A stretch of 51,467 nucleotides of DNA from an uncultured Bacteroidota bacterium (GCA_902617285.1 CACMVZ010000006.1:1-51467), one strand, 5' to 3'; shown: positions 17,317 through 26,643, numbered from the stretch's first letter. Translations and numbers: made by a program. Notes: a model not told the origin generated them from the letters alone.

Positions 17317-17802
17317 TTAGTTTTGAGTAGCGGCATAAGCAGCAGCTTCATTTTGTTCAGCATATTCACTGTAATAGGCCTGTAAGATCGCTATCTTACC
17401 ATCTTCCCATTTATAATCAAAATGACCTCTGTTTGAGTACTCTTCACCAGTTGTTTTACCAGTGCCCTTCCATGTAAACCATGCATTAGACCATATATCA
17501 CCACTTGTAAAGTAATTTGTGTGAACATATAAGTCTTCTATAGTTATATTATCATATAACACATCATGATGTGCCTGAAATCCTTGCATTAAATTATCAT
17601 AACCTGATATCTCTAGATTATTAATTCTAGTAATTACATCATCAGTATAATAATCTGATACATCAAAATCATTTTCTACATATTTTTCAATAAGTACTTT
17701 GATATTCGAACTTAGTTCATCATCAACTTTAACAACTGCATGATTTGTCTCATTACAACTCATTAAGAGTATACTGAACATAATTGTATATATATATTTC
17801 AT
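17317..17802 (-). CDS. NTF2-like/SnoaL-like lipoprotein
   Basis: This 161-aa protein has a lipoprotein signal (MFSILLMSC). The mature part is a cone-shaped alpha+beta barrel candidate of the NTF2/SnoaL superfamily: an N-terminal helix (IKVLIEKYVENDF), YYTDDV, a central dimer-forming stretch, and the C-terminal strands WFTWKGTGKTTGEEYSNRGHFDYKWEDGK in short motifs. Such proteins are small binding pockets or isomerase-like enzymes; no catalytic residues can be assigned. A 13-base dyad (AGATTA-A-TAATCT, 17816-17828) lies between its start and the upstream SDR gene and might be an operator or a weak terminator. Confidence 0.8.
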   Translation of the reverse strand: MKYIYTIMFSILLMSCNETNHAVVKVDDELSSNIKVLIEKYVENDFDVSDYYTDDVITRINNLEISGYDNLMQGFQAHHDVLYDNITIEDLYVHTNYFTSGDIWSNAWFTWKGTGKTTGEEYSNRGHFDYKWEDGKIAILQAYYSEYAEQNEAAAYAATQN

Positions 17803-17845
17803 TTTTTTTGATTTAAGATTAATAATCTAAAATAATATAATCCTG

Positions 17846-18643
17846 TTAAATATCATCATATCTTCCGGGAGCTAACAACCTGCTTACTAATCTAAAAACA
17901 GAATGAGGTATGACCTTTAACAAGAACACAATTATTTTCCATGTTTTTGTTGGAACATATACTTTCATTCCCCTCATCATTGCTTCTACTCCTTCTTCTG
18001 CAATCCTTTTTGCACTTTTTTTAAGAAAACTAGGAACGCTGTCCATTTCTGCTTGAACACCACTTGCTGTATGAAAATTTGTTACCGTGTATCCTGGGCA
18101 AACTGCAGTTGAAGTGATTCCATATTTATTGTAAAAGCTTAAAGATTCACTAAATCTATTCATGAAAGTTTTAACAGGTCCATAAAGAGATTGAAGAGAT
18201 GAAGCTGGTGCAAATGCAGCTACTGATGAGACAATCATAATCTTACCGCCTCCATTTGAGATCATGTCATTTATGTATTTTTTTGTGAGTGCAATAACAG
18301 AAGTGCCTAGCACTCTAAGACATTTTTCTTCATCTTCCATTGTATTTTTATGAAAAGCATTTGGCAATGCATATCCGGCATTGTTGACTAGTATTTCTAC
18401 ATCATATTTTTTTTGACTCGTAAACTGATAAATTTCATCAGGTGAATCAATCAATGTTAAATCAGAGGAAAAATAATCACACTTTATATTAAATTCTTGA
18501 CTTAAATCATTTGATGTTTGAACTAGTTTTTCTGTTGTTCTTGCAACTAATATTAAATTAAAACCTCTTTTAGCAAGATCTTTTGAAATCTCAAGTCCTA
18601 TTCCTGATGTTGCACCTGTTATAAGAGCATAAGAATTTTTCAT
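17846..18643 (-). CDS. Classical short-chain dehydrogenase/reductase
   Basis: This 265-aa protein has intact SDR motifs: ITGATSGIG cofactor loop (about residues 8-16), VARTT, NNAGYA, the active-site Ser (IVSSVAAF) and Tyr-x3-Lys (LYGPVK). It resembles the DltE/YqjQ-like group that acts on lipophilic or keto substrates. A hydrophobic C-terminal stretch (KIIVFLLKVIPHSVFRLV) suggests membrane association, also common in that group. In contrast to the nearby SDR at 16509, the tetrad is complete. It is divergent from rlmN with only 40 bases between the starts. Confidence 0.88.
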   Translation of the reverse strand: MKNSYALITGATSGIGLEISKDLAKRGFNLILVARTTEKLVQTSNDLSQEFNIKCDYFSSDLTLIDSPDEIYQFTSQKKYDVEILVNNAGYALPNAFHKNTMEDEEKCLRVLGTSVIALTKKYINDMISNGGGKIMIVSSVAAFAPASSLQSLYGPVKTFMNRFSESLSFYNKYGITSTAVCPGYTVTNFHTASGVQAEMDSVPSFLKKSAKRIAEEGVEAMMRGMKVYVPTKTWKIIVFLLKVIPHSVFRLVSRLLAPGRYDDI

Positions 18644-18683
18644 ATCTGCAAATCTAACTAATTAGTTTAATTTTACTCTCGAA

Positions 18684-19712
18684 ATGAAAATTGATATAAG
18701 AAGTCTTAGTGAGGATAAGCTATGTGAATTCTTTGTAAATAAAGGTTTTGAAAGTTACAGAGGCAAGCAAGTTTATGAATGGATTTGGAAAAAGTCCTCG
18801 CATACTTTTGATAATATGACAAATATTTCAAAAGACCTAAGACTTATGCTCAATGAAAATTTTGTAATTAATCATATTGAAGTTGATAAAATTCAAAAAA
18901 GCTCTGATGGAACAATTAAAAACGCAGTTAAACTATTTGATGATTATATAGTTGAATCGGTTTTAATACCAACTGAAGATAGAACAACTGCATGTGTTTC
19001 CTCTCAAGTAGGATGTAGTCTTGATTGTAATTTCTGTGCAACATCAAAGCTAAAAAGAATGAGAAATTTAAATCCTGACGAGATTTATGATCAAGTTGTA
19101 ACAATTAATAAACAAAGTCTTCAATATTTTAATCGTTCACTATCAAATATTGTATTTATGGGGATGGGTGAACCATTAATGAATTATAACAATCTTGTTA
19201 AATCTATCGAAATGATTTCTTCTGACAAAGGATTAAACATCTCACAAAAAAGAATTGTTGTTTCAACATCTGGTATACCTAAGATGATTAAAAAACTAGC
19301 TGATGAAAATCTAAAGGTAAATCTTGCATTATCACTTCACTCAGCAATTGAGGTAACTAGAAATAAGATTATGCCATTTTCATCAAAATTTCCACTTGAT
19401 GACATTAAGGAGTCACTTGAATATTGGTATACAAAAACAAAGAGAAAAATTACATTTGAATATATTGTATGGAAAAATATTAATGACAGCATAAAGGATA
19501 TTGAAGCATTAGTAAATTATTGCAAATCTATACCATCAAAGGTTAATTTGATTGAGTATAATTCAATTGGAGACTACCAATTTGAATCAGCCAGTAATAA
19601 TATGATAAGCTTATACAAGAGCATTTTAGAAAAAAACAGAATAACAGTTACAGTAAGAAGATCTAGAGGAAAAGATATTGATGCTGCATGTGGTCAGTTA
19701 GCAAATAAGTAA
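18684..19712 (+). CDS. rlmN: Dual-specificity RNA methyltransferase RlmN
   Basis: This 342-aa radical-SAM enzyme methylates C2 of A2503 in 23S rRNA and A37 of some tRNAs. The CxxxCxxC iron-sulfur motif is CSLDCNFC, preceded by VSSQVG as in RlmN, and GMGEPLMNY is the SAM-binding segment. The C-terminal resolving Cys lies in the ACGQLA motif. The N-terminal accessory domain with SYRGKQVYEWIW is intact and the length is normal for the family. The stop is followed one base later by the stop of the convergent S8 peptidase; only a weak 6-bp hairpin (AATAAG/CTTATT) overlaps the junction. Confidence 0.97.
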   Translation: MKIDIRSLSEDKLCEFFVNKGFESYRGKQVYEWIWKKSSHTFDNMTNISKDLRLMLNENFVINHIEVDKIQKSSDGTIKNAVKLFDDYIVESVLIPTEDRTTACVSSQVGCSLDCNFCATSKLKRMRNLNPDEIYDQVVTINKQSLQYFNRSLSNIVFMGMGEPLMNYNNLVKSIEMISSDKGLNISQKRIVVSTSGIPKMIKKLADENLKVNLALSLHSAIEVTRNKIMPFSSKFPLDDIKESLEYWYTKTKRKITFEYIVWKNINDSIKDIEALVNYCKSIPSKVNLIEYNSIGDYQFESASNNMISLYKSILEKNRITVTVRRSRGKDIDAACGQLANK

Positions 19713-19713
19713 C

Positions 19714-21294
19714 TTATTTTCTTTTACTTTTTGAGGCTAAAATCAAAGCATTATAAGCATTTACTATTTTACCTGTTTTTGAAATAGAATCAAGATAAAT
19801 GCTTTCTCTATCATCATGATTTATTTTAATATCCACTTTTATACCACTTTCTAGAATAATACTTTTTAATTTTTGGGCTGATAGTCTCGGAAAATATGAA
19901 AGAATTAGAGATGCAACTCCTGATACAGCAGGCGCAGCCATAGAAGTCCCACTTAATGATTCGTAATCATTTTCTGGTAAAAGTGAATAAACATTATATC
20001 CTGGTGCAAATATGTCAACATTATCTGCTCCGTAATTAGAAAAGTTTGCAATTAGATTTTTATTATAGTTTATTGTGCTTGCGCCAACAGTAATAAAATT
20101 ATTTGAAAATTCTTCTTTTCCTAGATACTGATCATTTGGATAATTTTCATTTTCAATAACATCTAGGTCTTCAGCATCATTTCCTGCAGCGTGAACTATA
20201 AGTACATCATTTTCATCAGCATATTTTATTGCATCGATAACCCATTCAGGATTACTAGAGTAGGACTTTCCAAAACTCATATTAATTATTCTTGCTCCAT
20301 TATCAACAGCATATCTTATAGCTAGAGCAATGTCCTTATCATATTCATCTCCGTTAGGAACAGCTCTCAAAGCCATTATTTCTATATTATTATTAACTCC
20401 ATTATTTCCAATATTATTATTTCTAATTCCAGCTATAATACCAGCTACATGAGTACCATGATTTTCAGATTTTTTAGAATGTAAAACTTTGGAATCTCCA
20501 TAATTTGTATCATTAATATCATAAATATCATCTCCAACTATATCTCTACCATTGAAATTAACATTATAATGATAATTGATTTGATCAGAAAAGTATTCAA
20601 TTCCTTCTTTTAGATAATCGACATCTACATCAATTGAATTATAATATTGAATCATTTTTTTTGAATTTAGAATTATGCTATCGTTTGTGATAAGATTTTC
20701 AAGATCTTCATCTGAAAAAGAATCCTTTTCTAGAAATGTTTTTATAATTTCAGATGCATTTTCAATTTGGGATATTAAATTATTGTAAAAATCAATATTC
20801 TTCTTACGGTCATCTAATTTTGATTTGATTGTTTTTTTAGCCGAATCATATCTTCGATTTTCATTCAAGTTGTCTCTAATTAACCTTGTCATCTCAAGAG
20901 TTTCGTTGTAAGATTCTCCTAAAAAATTCCAACCATTGATATCATCAATAAATCCATTGCCATCATCATCAACATTATTATTTGGAATTTCATCTTTATT
21001 TACCCATACTACATCTTTGATATCTTCATGATTAATATCTATACCTGCATCAATTACTGCAACAATAACTTTTTTGGCTTTTCTACCTTTTAACAATTCA
21101 TTGTAAGCTCTTTCTACACTCATTCCTGGAATGGAATCATAATTTAGATCGAGATTATGCCAATTATTTCTTTGAGATTCATTAAATTTTTTATCAATTT
21201 CAGAACTTGAATAACTTAAATAACTATAATCAAACCTGATTGAACTACATGAATAAGTAGTTAAAATAATTAGAATAAAAAGTATCTTCTTCAT
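19714..21294 (-). CDS. S8 (subtilisin-like) peptidase lipoprotein
   Basis: This 526-aa protein has a lipoprotein signal (ILTTYSC) and the catalytic triad D82 (VIDAGID), H279 (HGTHVAG) and S451 (SGTSMAAP), with oxyanion Asn372 (AAGND). The gap between Asp and His is nearly 200 residues, much longer than in subtilisin, and holds a predicted helical insertion (~129-247) without recognised domain. DDDGNGFIDD after the Asp motif resembles a calcium loop found in related bacterial S8 enzymes. It should act as a surface or periplasmic serine protease. Its ATG follows the stop of a 50-aa gene by two bases. Confidence 0.93.
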   Translation of the reverse strand: MKKILFILIILTTYSCSSIRFDYSYLSYSSSEIDKKFNESQRNNWHNLDLNYDSIPGMSVERAYNELLKGRKAKKVIVAVIDAGIDINHEDIKDVVWVNKDEIPNNNVDDDGNGFIDDINGWNFLGESYNETLEMTRLIRDNLNENRRYDSAKKTIKSKLDDRKKNIDFYNNLISQIENASEIIKTFLEKDSFSDEDLENLITNDSIILNSKKMIQYYNSIDVDVDYLKEGIEYFSDQINYHYNVNFNGRDIVGDDIYDINDTNYGDSKVLHSKKSENHGTHVAGIIAGIRNNNIGNNGVNNNIEIMALRAVPNGDEYDKDIALAIRYAVDNGARIINMSFGKSYSSNPEWVIDAIKYADENDVLIVHAAGNDAEDLDVIENENYPNDQYLGKEEFSNNFITVGASTINYNKNLIANFSNYGADNVDIFAPGYNVYSLLPENDYESLSGTSMAAPAVSGVASLILSYFPRLSAQKLKSIILESGIKVDIKINHDDRESIYLDSISKTGKIVNAYNALILASKSKRK

Positions 21295-21296
21295 AT

Positions 21297-21449
21297 TTAA
21301 TCAATTTTTAATAATTTCTCCCTTAGTTTATCTAGCTTCATTTTTCTCCACCAAACCTTGTTTTGTTCGTCTTGAGACTCTGCTCTATGAATTTTTTTAT
21401 TAAGCTTATTAATTTTTCTTTTAATGTATGATTTATCAATTTTTTTCAT
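21297..21449 (-). CDS. Small basic 50-aa protein directly upstream of the S8 peptidase
   Basis: An ATG at 21449 opens a 50-codon frame ending in TAA two bases before the peptidase start. The product is highly basic and helical (Lys/Arg-rich, KRKINKLNKKIHRAE near the start and KVWWRKMKLDKLREKL near the end) with no signal peptide. Gene-like spacing, an ATG in an A-rich context and a lysine-rich composition support a real gene. Function is unknown; it could be a nucleic-acid-binding or regulatory small protein, but nothing in the sequence proves this. Confidence 0.65.
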   Translation of the reverse strand: MKKIDKSYIKRKINKLNKKIHRAESQDEQNKVWWRKMKLDKLREKLLKID

Positions 21450-21479
21450 TCTTAAAATTTACAAAATTGAATTTTAGTT

Positions 21480-21836
21480 TTAACGAGATTTTCTATTATT
21501 AATAAAACTTTTGATAAAAACAATCATTGCAATTGCTGAAGTTGAGATCATTAATATAACTCTGATTAATCCAACCCCTCCTCTTTCAACAACACCTGGC
21601 AAGACTTGTATAATTAATGCCAGCAAAATTAATAAAGTAAATAAGACTACTAAGTGAGCACATAATTTTACAAGCTTCTCATTTGTGAGCATTGTTCCAA
21701 GAAGAAATAATATAACTCCAAAAAAAGCGGGAATTAAAGCTGTGAATGAACTAGTGTCAATATACCCCCAAGCTGACATTGAGATAAGTGCAATGGAGTT
21801 AATTAAATTAAATTTTTGAATACTTCTTATTTCCAT
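21480..21836 (-). CDS. Small membrane protein, about four transmembrane helices
   Basis: This 118-aa protein is almost entirely hydrophobic, with helices around residues 10-25, 30-48, 58-75 and 88-110, short loops and a basic C-terminus (KSFINNRKSR), placing that end in the cytoplasm. I do not assign a family. It lies in a run of minus-strand genes between a DoxX-like protein and the 50-aa ORF. A TATATTTG box on the minus strand lies 24 bases upstream of the ATG, so it may have its own promoter. Confidence 0.75.
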   Translation of the reverse strand: MEIRSIQKFNLINSIALISMSAWGYIDTSSFTALIPAFFGVILFLLGTMLTNEKLVKLCAHLVVLFTLLILLALIIQVLPGVVERGGVGLIRVILMISTSAIAMIVFIKSFINNRKSR

Positions 21837-21859
21837 TTTCTATAATTTATTGATTTGCC

Positions 21860-21867
21860 CAAATATA
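21860..21867 (-). promoter_or_regulatory. Candidate -7 box (TATATTTG) for the small membrane protein gene
   Basis: Perfect TAnnTTTG match on the minus strand, 24 bases before the ATG at 21836 and downstream of the DoxX-like gene's stop. No convincing -33 TTG is seen at the usual spacing. Confidence 0.3.
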
Positions 21868-21891
21868 TTATATCTCACAATTGCTGTAAAA

Positions 21892-22269
21892 TCATTTAAC
21901 AGATTTTTTTGAAGAGTATGCTATGATTAGACAACTGGCTAGCATTACTGATGCGGGCATAGATTTAATGAGTTCATCTCCTACATTAAAATGCATATAA
22001 ACCGCAACAAGCATCATAATGCCAATACCTGAAGAGGCGAAAAAGCTCAGTTTCTTAAAATATAGACTCAAAAGAAGCATAATTGCAAGAGAAACTTTTA
22101 TAATTCCAATAATTAAAAAATAATCTTCAAGTCCATAAACTTGAAATTCTTCCAGAAGACTAGCTGCATCACCGCCTCTGTAAGATGTTGACCTGTTGGA
22201 TCTAAAAAGCCAAACATTGATGACTGTTAATCCAACAACTACTGATAAAATTTTTGATAATACTTTCAT
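21892..22269 (-). CDS. DoxX-like family membrane protein
   Basis: This 125-aa protein has four predicted transmembrane helices, with the DoxX-like pattern of a first helix, a loop (here carrying EEFQVYGLEDYF), then IIGIIKVSLAIMLL, a short-loop third helix and a fourth helix ending in Lys-rich KKSVK. DoxX-like proteins are small integral membrane proteins of poorly defined redox or small-molecule roles. The gene starts nine bases after the stop of the upstream TIM-barrel gene, so the two are probably co-transcribed. Confidence 0.8.
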   Translation of the reverse strand: MKVLSKILSVVVGLTVINVWLFRSNRSTSYRGGDAASLLEEFQVYGLEDYFLIIGIIKVSLAIMLLLSLYFKKLSFFASSGIGIMMLVAVYMHFNVGDELIKSMPASVMLASCLIIAYSSKKSVK

Positions 22270-22278
22270 TTTCTTTTT

Positions 22279-23283
22279 TTAGCTATATGAATTTAATAAT
22301 AATTTTTTTGATGCTTTTATTGCTTCAATTGGATCCATGGTAAATGCTTGCGCTTCAACTCCAATAAATCCAGAATAATTTGATTTCTTAACAATTTGAA
22401 GCATTTTTTTATAATTTATATCTACATCATTACCTTCTGAATCAAAACCATGAGTTTTTGCACTCACACCTTTTGCATATTTCATGAGTTTTTCAATACC
22501 GTCATACATGTCAAATCTATCTATACATGAATCGTAAAGGGTAGGAGGTCTATCTGAAGTCTTTTCAGCCCCTTGAATAAAAAATTTAAATGTTTCAGCG
22601 TATTTTTTTTCATCATGCTTTAAACAAAAGTTTCCAAAATCTGGAAGAGTTCCAATGTTGTTATAGTTTACATTCTCAACAACATTAACCAAATAATCAG
22701 CATTTGAAGAAAATTCCCCATGATTCTCAACTAAAATATTTATTCCTAATGGTTTTGCATAATTACAAAGCTTACTTAAATTATTAATTGAGTTTTCCGA
22801 CCATTCAGAAAGATTGTCATCTGAGCCTCTAAGATTTACTCGCACTGAATGACATTTCATTTCACTTGCACAATCAATCCATGTATGATAATCATCAAAA
22901 TTATCCACTAAAGTCCCTAGATCAGGTCCAATATCAATCATAATTAAAATATTTTTTTGATTATAATCATTAGCCCTAGTATTTAAATCTTTTGCAAGTT
23001 TTTTTATCCCACTTAAAGATGTTTTTTTTCTTTCTCTTAAAAGTCCTCCGGTGTATGACATTTGTAAATATTCTAATCCTTCAAATCCAAGTTCTTTTGC
23101 AATTTTGGCAAAGTCCATTGGATCTGATTTTCTCATCAACTCAAGTCTAAATAATGAAAATTGTGCTAGAGAAAGCTTGTATGGAAAATCCTTTAAAAAG
23201 GGATTATAAACATTAGTAAAATTTAATGAACTAATAGCTGTAGTTCCAAGGCATAAACTATTTAAAAATTTTCTTCTCTTCAT
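22279..23283 (-). CDS. Xylose-isomerase-like TIM-barrel protein with twin-arginine signal
   Basis: This 334-aa protein begins MKRRKFLNSL, a twin-arginine (Tat) signal, and continues as an AP-endonuclease-2/sugar isomerase type TIM barrel. Motifs include SLAQFSL, LGFEGLEYLQMSY, HSVRVNLRG, ILVENHGEFSS, IGTLPDFGNF and, at the end, YSGFIGVEAQAF. Acidic and His residues at the barrel rim (E in VENHG, D in LPDFG, H in AKTHGF, E in GVEA) match the metal-binding set of the family. It is likely a periplasmic sugar phosphate isomerase/epimerase-like enzyme with folded, cofactor-loaded export. It is the first gene of the minus-strand run and is divergent from tuf. Confidence 0.88.
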   Translation of the reverse strand: MKRRKFLNSLCLGTTAISSLNFTNVYNPFLKDFPYKLSLAQFSLFRLELMRKSDPMDFAKIAKELGFEGLEYLQMSYTGGLLRERKKTSLSGIKKLAKDLNTRANDYNQKNILIMIDIGPDLGTLVDNFDDYHTWIDCASEMKCHSVRVNLRGSDDNLSEWSENSINNLSKLCNYAKPLGINILVENHGEFSSNADYLVNVVENVNYNNIGTLPDFGNFCLKHDEKKYAETFKFFIQGAEKTSDRPPTLYDSCIDRFDMYDGIEKLMKYAKGVSAKTHGFDSEGNDVDINYKKMLQIVKKSNYSGFIGVEAQAFTMDPIEAIKASKKLLLNSYS

Positions 23284-23375
23284 ATTTCGTAATACGTGGT
23301 AAACACTTAAAATAGCAATTTTTTTAGATTATTAAAAAAAAAAGATAAATAGGTTATTTTTTTAGAAAAAAATTA

Positions 23376-23383
23376 TAAATTTG
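23376..23383 (+). promoter_or_regulatory. Candidate tuf promoter -7 box (TAAATTTG)
   Basis: Perfect TAnnTTTG match in the 134-base gap upstream of tuf, ending 34 bases before the ATG and followed by GCACC. It is in the right place to drive the whole translation/transcription cluster. A clear -33 TTG is not visible in the preceding A/T-run sequence. Confidence 0.5.
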
Positions 23384-23417
23384 CACCTCGTAAAAAAAAC
23401 AAGAAAAATATACTGTT

Positions 23418-24605
23418 ATGGCTAAAGAAAATTTTGATAGATCGAAACCCCACTTAAACATTGGTACAATCGGTCACGTTGATCACGGAAAAACTACTCT
23501 TACTGCTGCAATTACAAAGGTTTTAGCTGACGCTGGTTTGTCTGAAGCTAGAAGTTTTGACTCAATTGATAATGCACCAGAGGAAAAAGAACGTGGAATT
23601 ACAATTAACACATCACATGTTGAATATCAAACAGCAAACCGTCACTATGCTCACGTAGATTGTCCAGGTCACGCTGATTATGTTAAAAACATGGTTACTG
23701 GTGCTGCTCAAATGGATGGCGCTATACTAGTTGTTGCTGCAACTGATGGACCAATGCCTCAGACTAGAGAGCACATATTATTAGGAAGACAAGTAGGTAT
23801 ACCTAGAATCGTTGCCTTTTTAAATAAGGCAGATATGGTAGATGATGCTGAACTTTTAGAATTAGTAGAAATGGAAGTTAGAGATCTTCTATCTTTTTAT
23901 GATTATGATGGAGATAATACTCCCGTAATACTTGGTTCTGCTCTTGGTGCTTTAAATGGTGAACAAAAATGGGTTGATAGTGTTTTAAAACTTATGGAAG
24001 GTGTAGATAGTTATATTGAGCTTCCAAAAAGAGAAGTTGATAAAGACTTTCTTATGCCTATAGAAGATGTATTCTCAATAACTGGTAGAGGAACTGTTGC
24101 AACTGGTAGAATTGAAACTGGTATTGCAAACTCCGGTGATGAAGTAGATATTATTGGTATGGGAGCTGAAAAGCTTAAATCAACAATAACAGGTATAGAG
24201 ATGTTTAGAAAAATACTAGATAAAGGAGAAGCTGGTGATAATGCCGGTATCCTTTTAAGAGGTATTGAAAAAACTGATATTTCAAGAGGTATGGTTATTT
24301 GTAAGCCAGGCTCTGTTACTCCTCACTCTAAGTTTAAGGCTGAGGTGTATATCTTGAAAAAAGAAGAAGGTGGTCGTCATACTCCATTCCACAACAATTA
24401 TCGCCCTCAGTTCTATGTTAGAACTACAGATGTTACAGGTAATATTGTGCTTCCTGATGGTGTAGAGATGGTGATGCCGGGTGATAACTTAACTATTGAG
24501 GTTGAGTTAATTTCACCTATTGCGCTAAATGTTGGTCTAAGATTTGCAATCCGTGAAGGTGGTAGAACCGTCGGTGCAGGTCAGGTGACTGAACTTTTAG
24601 ACTAA
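23418..24605 (+). CDS. tuf: Elongation factor Tu
   Basis: This 395-aa GTPase delivers aminoacyl-tRNA to the ribosome. G motifs are all present: GHVDHGKTT (P-loop), RGITIN (switch I), DCPGHADY (G3) and NKAD (G4, with Ala where many EF-Tu have Cys or Val). Domain 2 carries [13 protein letters not shown] and domain 3 the GGRHTPF and [10 protein letters not shown] segments. The C-terminus [17 protein letters not shown] is full length. It is immediately followed by a hairpin terminator and the tRNA-Trp gene, the usual Bacteroidota order. Confidence 0.99.
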   Translation: MAKENFDRSKPHLNIGTIGHVDHGKTTLTAAITKVLADAGLSEARSFDSIDNAPEEKERGITINTSHVEYQTANRHYAHVDCPGHADYVKNMVTGAAQMDGAILVVAATDGPMPQTREHILLGRQVGIPRIVAFLNKADMVDDAELLELVEMEVRDLLSFYDYDGDNTPVILGSALGALNGEQKWVDSVLKLMEGVDSYIELPKREVDKDFLMPIEDVFSITGRGTVATGRIETGIANSGDEVDIIGMGAEKLKSTITGIEMFRKILDKGEAGDNAGILLRGIEKTDISRGMVICKPGSVTPHSKFKAEVYILKKEEGGRHTPFHNNYRPQFYVRTTDVTGNIVLPDGVEMVMPGDNLTIEVELISPIALNVGLRFAIREGGRTVGAGQVTELLD

Positions 24606-24628
24606 TAAAACAAAGTTTAATTAACTCT

Positions 24629-24660
24629 AAAGGTGTCTTGCTTTAAGCATGATACCTTTT
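24629..24660 (+). terminator. Hairpin terminator/attenuator between tuf and trnW
   Basis: AAAGGTGTC pairs with GATACCTTT (nine pairs including one G-U), with an inner TGC/GCA stem around a TTTAA loop. It is followed by a short T-run. It probably ends most tuf transcripts, letting a fraction continue into trnW-secE-nusG and so lowering their expression relative to tuf (inference). Confidence 0.75.
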
Positions 24661-24673
24661 GTGTAAAATATAA

Positions 24674-24746
24674 ACGGGTTTAGCTCAGTTGGTAGAGCAC
24701 TGGTCTCCAAAACCAGGTGTCGGGAGTTCGAGTCTCTCAACCCGTG
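24674..24746 (+). tRNA. trnW: tRNA-Trp (anticodon CCA)
   Basis: A complete 73-base cloverleaf: acceptor ACGGGTT/AACCCGT, D-arm GCTC..GAGC, anticodon stem CTGGT/ACCAG with loop CTCCAAA (anticodon CCA), five-base variable loop, T-arm GGGAG-TTCGAGT-CTCTC (one G-U), discriminator G. The CCA tail is not encoded. Placement between tuf and secE matches the standard Bacteroidota arrangement. Confidence 0.97.
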
Positions 24747-24756
24747 CACAAATAAG

Positions 24757-24951
24757 ATGACGTCGATTATAAACTTTATTATGGAATCTGTAACAGAACT
24801 GAGGGACAATGTCAAATGGACACCCCGTTCAGAGTTGCTAAATCTATCTGCTTTGGTGATAGTTTTTTCAGTGATCTTCTCTTTAGCTATTTGGGGCGCT
24901 GATTCAATATTATCAAGAGTTGTTAAATTATATTTTAATCTAATAGGATAA
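24757..24951 (+). CDS. secE: Preprotein translocase subunit SecE
   Basis: This 64-aa single-span protein is the essential SecYEG clamp subunit. The amphipathic stretch ESVTELRDNVKWTPRSEL carries the conserved E-x-KWTPR-type contact, followed by one transmembrane helix (ALVIVFSVIFSLAIWGAD) and a short periplasmic end. Length is normal for Bacteroidota SecE. The ATG is 10 bases after the tRNA-Trp gene, so the mRNA must be released by tRNA processing or initiate nearby. The stop abuts the nusG ATG. Confidence 0.95.
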   Translation: MTSIINFIMESVTELRDNVKWTPRSELLNLSALVIVFSVIFSLAIWGADSILSRVVKLYFNLIG

Positions 24952-25503
24952 ATGGTGGAAGTTGCTGAAAAAAAGTGGTATGTTATAAGAGCGGTAACTG
25001 GTCAAGAGGTTAAGATAAAAGACTACATATTGACAGAAGTTACAAGGGTTGGCTTGGATAAACAAATCGAAGATATGATAGTGCCTACTGAAAAAGTTGT
25101 ACAAATAAGAAAAGGAAAGAAAGTTTCAAAAGAAAAAACATATTTTCCAGGTTACATTATGATGAAAGCTGATATATCAGGTGAGATTTTGCATGTGATT
25201 AAGTCTGTTTCAAATGTTCTAGGATTTCTTGGTGAGACAAAAGGAGGTGAACCAATTCCCTTAAGACAGTCTGAGGTAAATAGAATGCTAGGTAAGGTAG
25301 ATGAGTTAGCAATTTCGGGAGAACAAATTAACATTCCATTTACTGTTGGTGAAAGCGTAAAAGTTATAGATGGACCATTTAATGGATTTACAGGTTCAAT
25401 TGATGTTGTTAATGAAGAAAAAAGAAAGTTAGAGGTTATGGTTAAGATTTTTGGAAGAAAGACTCCTCTTGAATTAAGTTACATGCAAGTTGAAAAATTA
25501 TAA
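24952..25503 (+). CDS. nusG: Transcription termination/antitermination factor NusG
   Basis: This 183-aa protein has the NGN domain ([12 protein letters not shown] at the start, [16 protein letters not shown]) and the C-terminal KOW motif ([19 protein letters not shown]). NusG binds RNA polymerase across the cleft and couples transcription to the ribosome or Rho. The start codon directly follows the secE stop codon with no spacer, and the stop is two bases before rplK. No insertion domain is present. Confidence 0.98.
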   Translation: MVEVAEKKWYVIRAVTGQEVKIKDYILTEVTRVGLDKQIEDMIVPTEKVVQIRKGKKVSKEKTYFPGYIMMKADISGEILHVIKSVSNVLGFLGETKGGEPIPLRQSEVNRMLGKVDELAISGEQINIPFTVGESVKVIDGPFNGFTGSIDVVNEEKRKLEVMVKIFGRKTPLELSYMQVEKL

Positions 25504-25505
25504 TT

Positions 25506-25949
25506 ATGGCAAAGGAAGTAGATAAGGTATTAAAATTACAAATTAGAGGAGGTGCAGCAAATCCATCTCCACCTGTTGGACCTGCATTAGGTGCAGCTGG
25601 TGTTAATATTATGGATTTCTGTCAGCAATTCAACTCTAGAAGTCAAGACAAACCTGGTAAGATTCTTCCTGTTGTCGTTAACGTATTTAAAGACAAGAGT
25701 TTTGAGTTTGTCATCAAGACTCCTCCTGCTGCTGTTCAACTTCTAGAAGCATCAAAAGCAAAAAAAGGTTCTGGTGAACCAAACAGAGAAAAGGTTGCAA
25801 CAGTATCATGGGATCAAGTAAAAAAAATCGCTGAGGATAAAATGGTAGATTTGAACGCATTTACAGTTAACTCAGCTATGAAGATGGTAGCAGGAACAGC
25901 AAGATCAATGGGTATTAAAGTTAATGGAGGTGAACCTCCAACAGAATAA
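25506..25949 (+). CDS. rplK: 50S ribosomal protein L11 (uL11)
   Basis: This 147-aa protein binds the GTPase-associated region of 23S rRNA. Conserved segments include [20 protein letters not shown] at the start (Pro-rich loop contacting thiostrepton-site RNA), [21 protein letters not shown] and, at the C-terminal RNA-binding domain, TARSMGIKV. It sits two bases after nusG and two before rplA, within the operon. Confidence 0.99.
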   Translation: MAKEVDKVLKLQIRGGAANPSPPVGPALGAAGVNIMDFCQQFNSRSQDKPGKILPVVVNVFKDKSFEFVIKTPPAAVQLLEASKAKKGSGEPNREKVATVSWDQVKKIAEDKMVDLNAFTVNSAMKMVAGTARSMGIKVNGGEPPTE

Positions 25950-25951
25950 TT

Positions 25952-26641
25952 ATGGCAAAGCTTACTAAAAATAGAAAAATTTCAATAGAGAAGGTAGACT
26001 CGGATAAGTCATATAGCTTAGAAGAGGCCTCTTCTCTAGTAAAAGAAATTACAACAACTAAATTTGATTCTTCAGTTGATCTTGCGATTAGACTTGGTGT
26101 TGATCCAAGAAAAGCTAATGAAATGGTAAGAGGAGTTGTATCTCTTCCTCATGGTACAGGTAAATCATTAAAATTATTAGCCTTAGTAACACCTGATAAA
26201 GAAGATGAAGCTAAGAAGGCTGGTGCTGATTTAGTTGGTCTTGATGACTACATTGAAAAAATTAAAAAGGGATGGGTTGATGTTGATGTAATTGTAACTA
26301 TGCCAAGTGTTATGGGTAAACTAGGACCTCTAGGTAAAGTTTTAGGTCCAAGAGGACTTATGCCTAACCCTAAAACTGGAACTGTTACAATGGATATTGC
26401 CAAGGCTGTCTCTGATATAAAAGGTGGTAAGATTGACTTTAAAGTTGATAAAACCGGTATTGTTCATGCCTCTGTTGGTAAGGTTTCTTTCACGGCGGAT
26501 AAAATAAAAGATAATGCAAATGAGTTAATAAAGACAATTGTTAAACTCAAACCATCATCTGCAAAAGGAACATATATAAAAAGTATTTCAATGTCTAGCA
26601 CTATGAGCCCAGGGATTGCGATTGATTCTAAATTTGAATAA
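25952..26641 (+). CDS. rplA: 50S ribosomal protein L1 (uL1)
   Basis: This 229-aa protein forms the mobile L1 stalk. The signature [20 protein letters not shown] (shortened here) with MPNPKTGTV is present, as are [20 protein letters not shown] and the C-terminal [16 protein letters not shown]1 is a translational repressor of its own operon in many bacteria, but the two-base spacers on both sides leave little room for a separate leader site here; such a site would have to be upstream of rplK. Confidence 0.99.
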   Translation: MAKLTKNRKISIEKVDSDKSYSLEEASSLVKEITTTKFDSSVDLAIRLGVDPRKANEMVRGVVSLPHGTGKSLKLLALVTPDKEDEAKKAGADLVGLDDYIEKIKKGWVDVDVIVTMPSVMGKLGPLGKVLGPRGLMPNPKTGTVTMDIAKAVSDIKGGKIDFKVDKTGIVHASVGKVSFTADKIKDNANELIKTIVKLKPSSAKGTYIKSISMSSTMSPGIAIDSKFE

Positions 26642-26643
26642 TA

